The notes beneath the pieces were generated by a model. That model searched no databases. It saw only the letters and a program-made list of their open reading frames with translations, and was not told the DNA's origin. From Anoplopoma fimbria (Eukaryota > Chordata > Actinopteri > Perciformes > Anoplopomatidae), in assembly GCF_027596085.1 (NCBI RefSeq), contig NC_072467.1, positions 13,323,976 through 13,387,975 of the forward strand: 64,000 nucleotides of DNA, read 5' to 3'. The number at the start of each line of letters is the position of its first letter. Position 1 is the first letter of the stretch. Position numbers and translations under genes: made by a program. This document shows, piece by piece, positions 62,043 through 64,000 of this stretch.

Positions 62043-64000
62043 GTAGGGGATCAGATGGAGCCTCTGCTGATGTAACAGCACTTATGTTACATGTGTTTCT
62101 ATGTGTACTCTGAAAGTTATATTGGACTAAAAACAAATGCCAATGGTAAAAAATGTGATGCATAAAAAAAACAATTAAAACAAACATACTTAGACTCCAA
62201 CCTTCACCAGAGCAAATAGAATCTAGATACGGTATCATCATTATATAGAATCATTTGTCAGGGGCTATTACAACATACTGCAGGGTTAATGACTGACTGA
62301 GGCAAGGAATCCATAATGACACAATCATTTCTGTCAAAATGGCAGCTAATGAATGTGCAATATAGTGAAATTCTCATTTCCACATCATGCAAAACCCAAC
62401 AAAGGCAGTCTTCATTCACTCACCATCCCATTATCCTTCTCATTAAACCAGATGCATATTGACAGTGCTTGGTGCTGGATTGTGCTCGAAATCAGATTCC
62501 TTTGGAAAACATCAGCAGTCTTACTTTTGAGTCAACTATGCCTTTAGGGGATCAGATATTTTTGGAAGGCATCCACTGGATAGTACCCTGAGAGAACAGG
62601 CTGTTGCCTCAGTCTCTCAAGAGTGTATGTGTGCATGAGAGGACACAGCTGAGAGATGTGCTTGAGCATACTTGTCAGTATGTGTGTATGCAGGTGAGTC
62701 AAATGCTTACATATCTATTCAAATCCTGAAAGGATTGGGTAATCTGATAATATGTACTGTGAGAAGATAGAAATTGGCCAACAGATATTTTGGCAAACTA
62801 TTTATAGCATGGTACGGAACTACTTCTTAAAGTTTAAGCTTGAACACCATCCTCCTAAGGCTAAGTTTGAATGAACGAGAACTAATGTGAAATTATTTTT
62901 GAACTGGTGGGAAAATAATGTAGCTCACCATGTTGTATAGTAGACGACTCGAAGTTCACTCACAGAGCCTCCGCTGTCTCACTTGAGTGACAAACTGCTA
63001 ATCTTACTGTACAGTAGTTTATTTTACAAAGTCACCAAACAGCTTAATTTTAGTCAATGGCCTTTTTTTTCATAGATGCTTTTTTAATCCAATTCTTTGA
63101 ATGTGTTTTGGTATCACAATCCGCCGAACAATAAGGGTTTCTAGTTTTCTCACAAATGCATTAAGGGGAGGGGGATTCAATTTGTCAGATTGACATTATA
63201 TATTTTTACAATAATCTCTGTTTCAATCATAGACTGTATATAAGAAGTGGACAAAGTAACTGTGACAACATCCAGTGGTTTGAGGACTGCAAGTTTTTTG
63301 AACATTGAGCATACATAACATAGGCATCAGCATCTGGTTATTTTTTATCTATAATTAGTTTCTTAAATGATCACAGTGTAAAATGACATGTATTGTTATA
63401 GAAGATTTTATCCATATGGACCAACCCTAAGCTATATGTGACATATGTATGCTACTTGTGTGCTGAGGCCCACAGTATATGGCTGTCTCTGTGCATGGTC
63501 TCTCTGCCACTCCATCTCTCTCTCTCTCTTTCTGTCTCTGTGAGCTCTGAAAGGTGTGTCTTGGCCATTTGCGAGGGAACAATAGCGTGTTGTTAGTGGG
63601 CTGTCAGTATGGTGTGTGCCTGTCAGTTTAGGTTTGGGCTGTTGTGTGGAGACATTAGAGGCTGACGGACAGCCCTAACTCCTCTCTTGGCTGGCTCTGT
63701 CTGTCTCTGGGGCTAACTACCCTGACACAATGGAAACTTCATCCTGTAACATAGCAGAATGAGATGGCTTGATTGTGTACTGTAGACTGGAATGTAAGCT
63801 ATTGAGCTGTGGAATGAAACAGCTCGATTGTACACTGTACACTGGAATGTCGTCTATTGAGTTGTTGGACTTGGTAACGGGGGTCTTTTCTTTAATCCGT
63901 AAATCAAAATGGTTTTGTGTCTTGCGCTATTTCGCATTCACTTGGCAAAATATAGACCACACAAAGTGACTCTTCTTTCAACACGAGAACTGTGTTTTTA
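62043..64000 (+). other. spon1 intron 6, partial (runs off the window)
   Basis: Starts GTAGGG. No spondin-N coding segment was found to the window end. It contains the head of dispersed repeat family R2 at 63232-63315 and a CT-rich tract near 63510-63535. The two near-identical phrases around 63780 and 63840 (tcgattgtacactgtac-like, ctggaatgt) hint at a small local duplication of about 60 bp. Confidence 0.8.
63232..63315 (+). repeat. Dispersed repeat family R2, copy 4 (5' end only)
   Basis: Starts atagactgtatataagaa and continues gtggacaaagtaactgtgac, the same opening as copy 2; similarity fades after about 80 bp. Confidence 0.5.

Noticed and set aside
62043..64000. Search for spon1 exon 7
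   Set aside because: No segment resembling the continuation of the spondin-N domain (SDEVLTVIKAKAQWPAW-like) with splice borders was found.

Overview
The window is vertebrate nuclear DNA, almost certainly from a teleost and probably a percomorph. The evidence is spliced exons with GT-AG borders, five GT/CA microsatellites of about 95 to 140 bp, and many dispersed repeats of types common in fish genomes. These include TTAA-flanked MITEs, hAT and Tc1/mariner remnants, (TGTAA)n retroposon tails and the recurring 'tagcttagcttagcata' repeat. No bacterial, phage, CRISPR or tRNA/rRNA feature was seen.

Only one cellular gene is recognised: the 5' part of spon1 (F-spondin, spondin 1), on the + strand. 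Six coding exons were found at 26280-26505, 27669-27775, 41428-41561, 60127-60200, 61126-61248 and 61894-62042. They join in frame into 271 codons with no stop, giving a signal peptide, the whole reeler domain and the start of the spondin-N domain. The rest of the protein (remaining spondin-N and the thrombospondin type 1 repeats) must lie beyond base 64000. Introns 2 and 3 are large (13.7 and 18.6 kb) and filled with repeats; introns 1, 4 and 5 are 0.6 to 1.2 kb. A GC- and CpG-rich promoter/5' UTR precedes exon 1 at about 25780-26279.

Region by region. 1-25779: gene-poor upstream DNA holding dispersed repeats, three microsatellites, a 1267-bp Tc1/mariner-type element at 5888-7154, a TTAA-flanked MITE at 12848-13102 and a tandem array at 22740-23092. 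25780-27775: promoter, exon 1, intron 1 and exon 2. 27776-41427 (intron 2): an 87-bp tandem duplication, a 141-bp microsatellite, a degenerate 'gacttg' array, a LINE remnant, and copy A of a repeat family whose body is a short degenerate repeat. 41562-60126 (intron 3): copy B of that family carrying a nested MITE, a hAT transposase pseudogene with intact 8-bp target duplication (49028-50841), a hAT-like MITE, a 542-bp TTAA MITE and a 16-17-bp minisatellite. 60201-64000: short introns, three clustered exons and the start of intron 6.

The most informative structures outside the gene are mobile elements with precise borders. They are the intron-containing Tc1-like element that has lost its catalytic domain, the hAT copy with perfect target duplication, and the nested MITE whose pre-insertion site is preserved in a sister repeat 7 kb away. 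No coordinated new biological system was found. Family names for the dispersed repeats come from pattern recognition, not from a database search.
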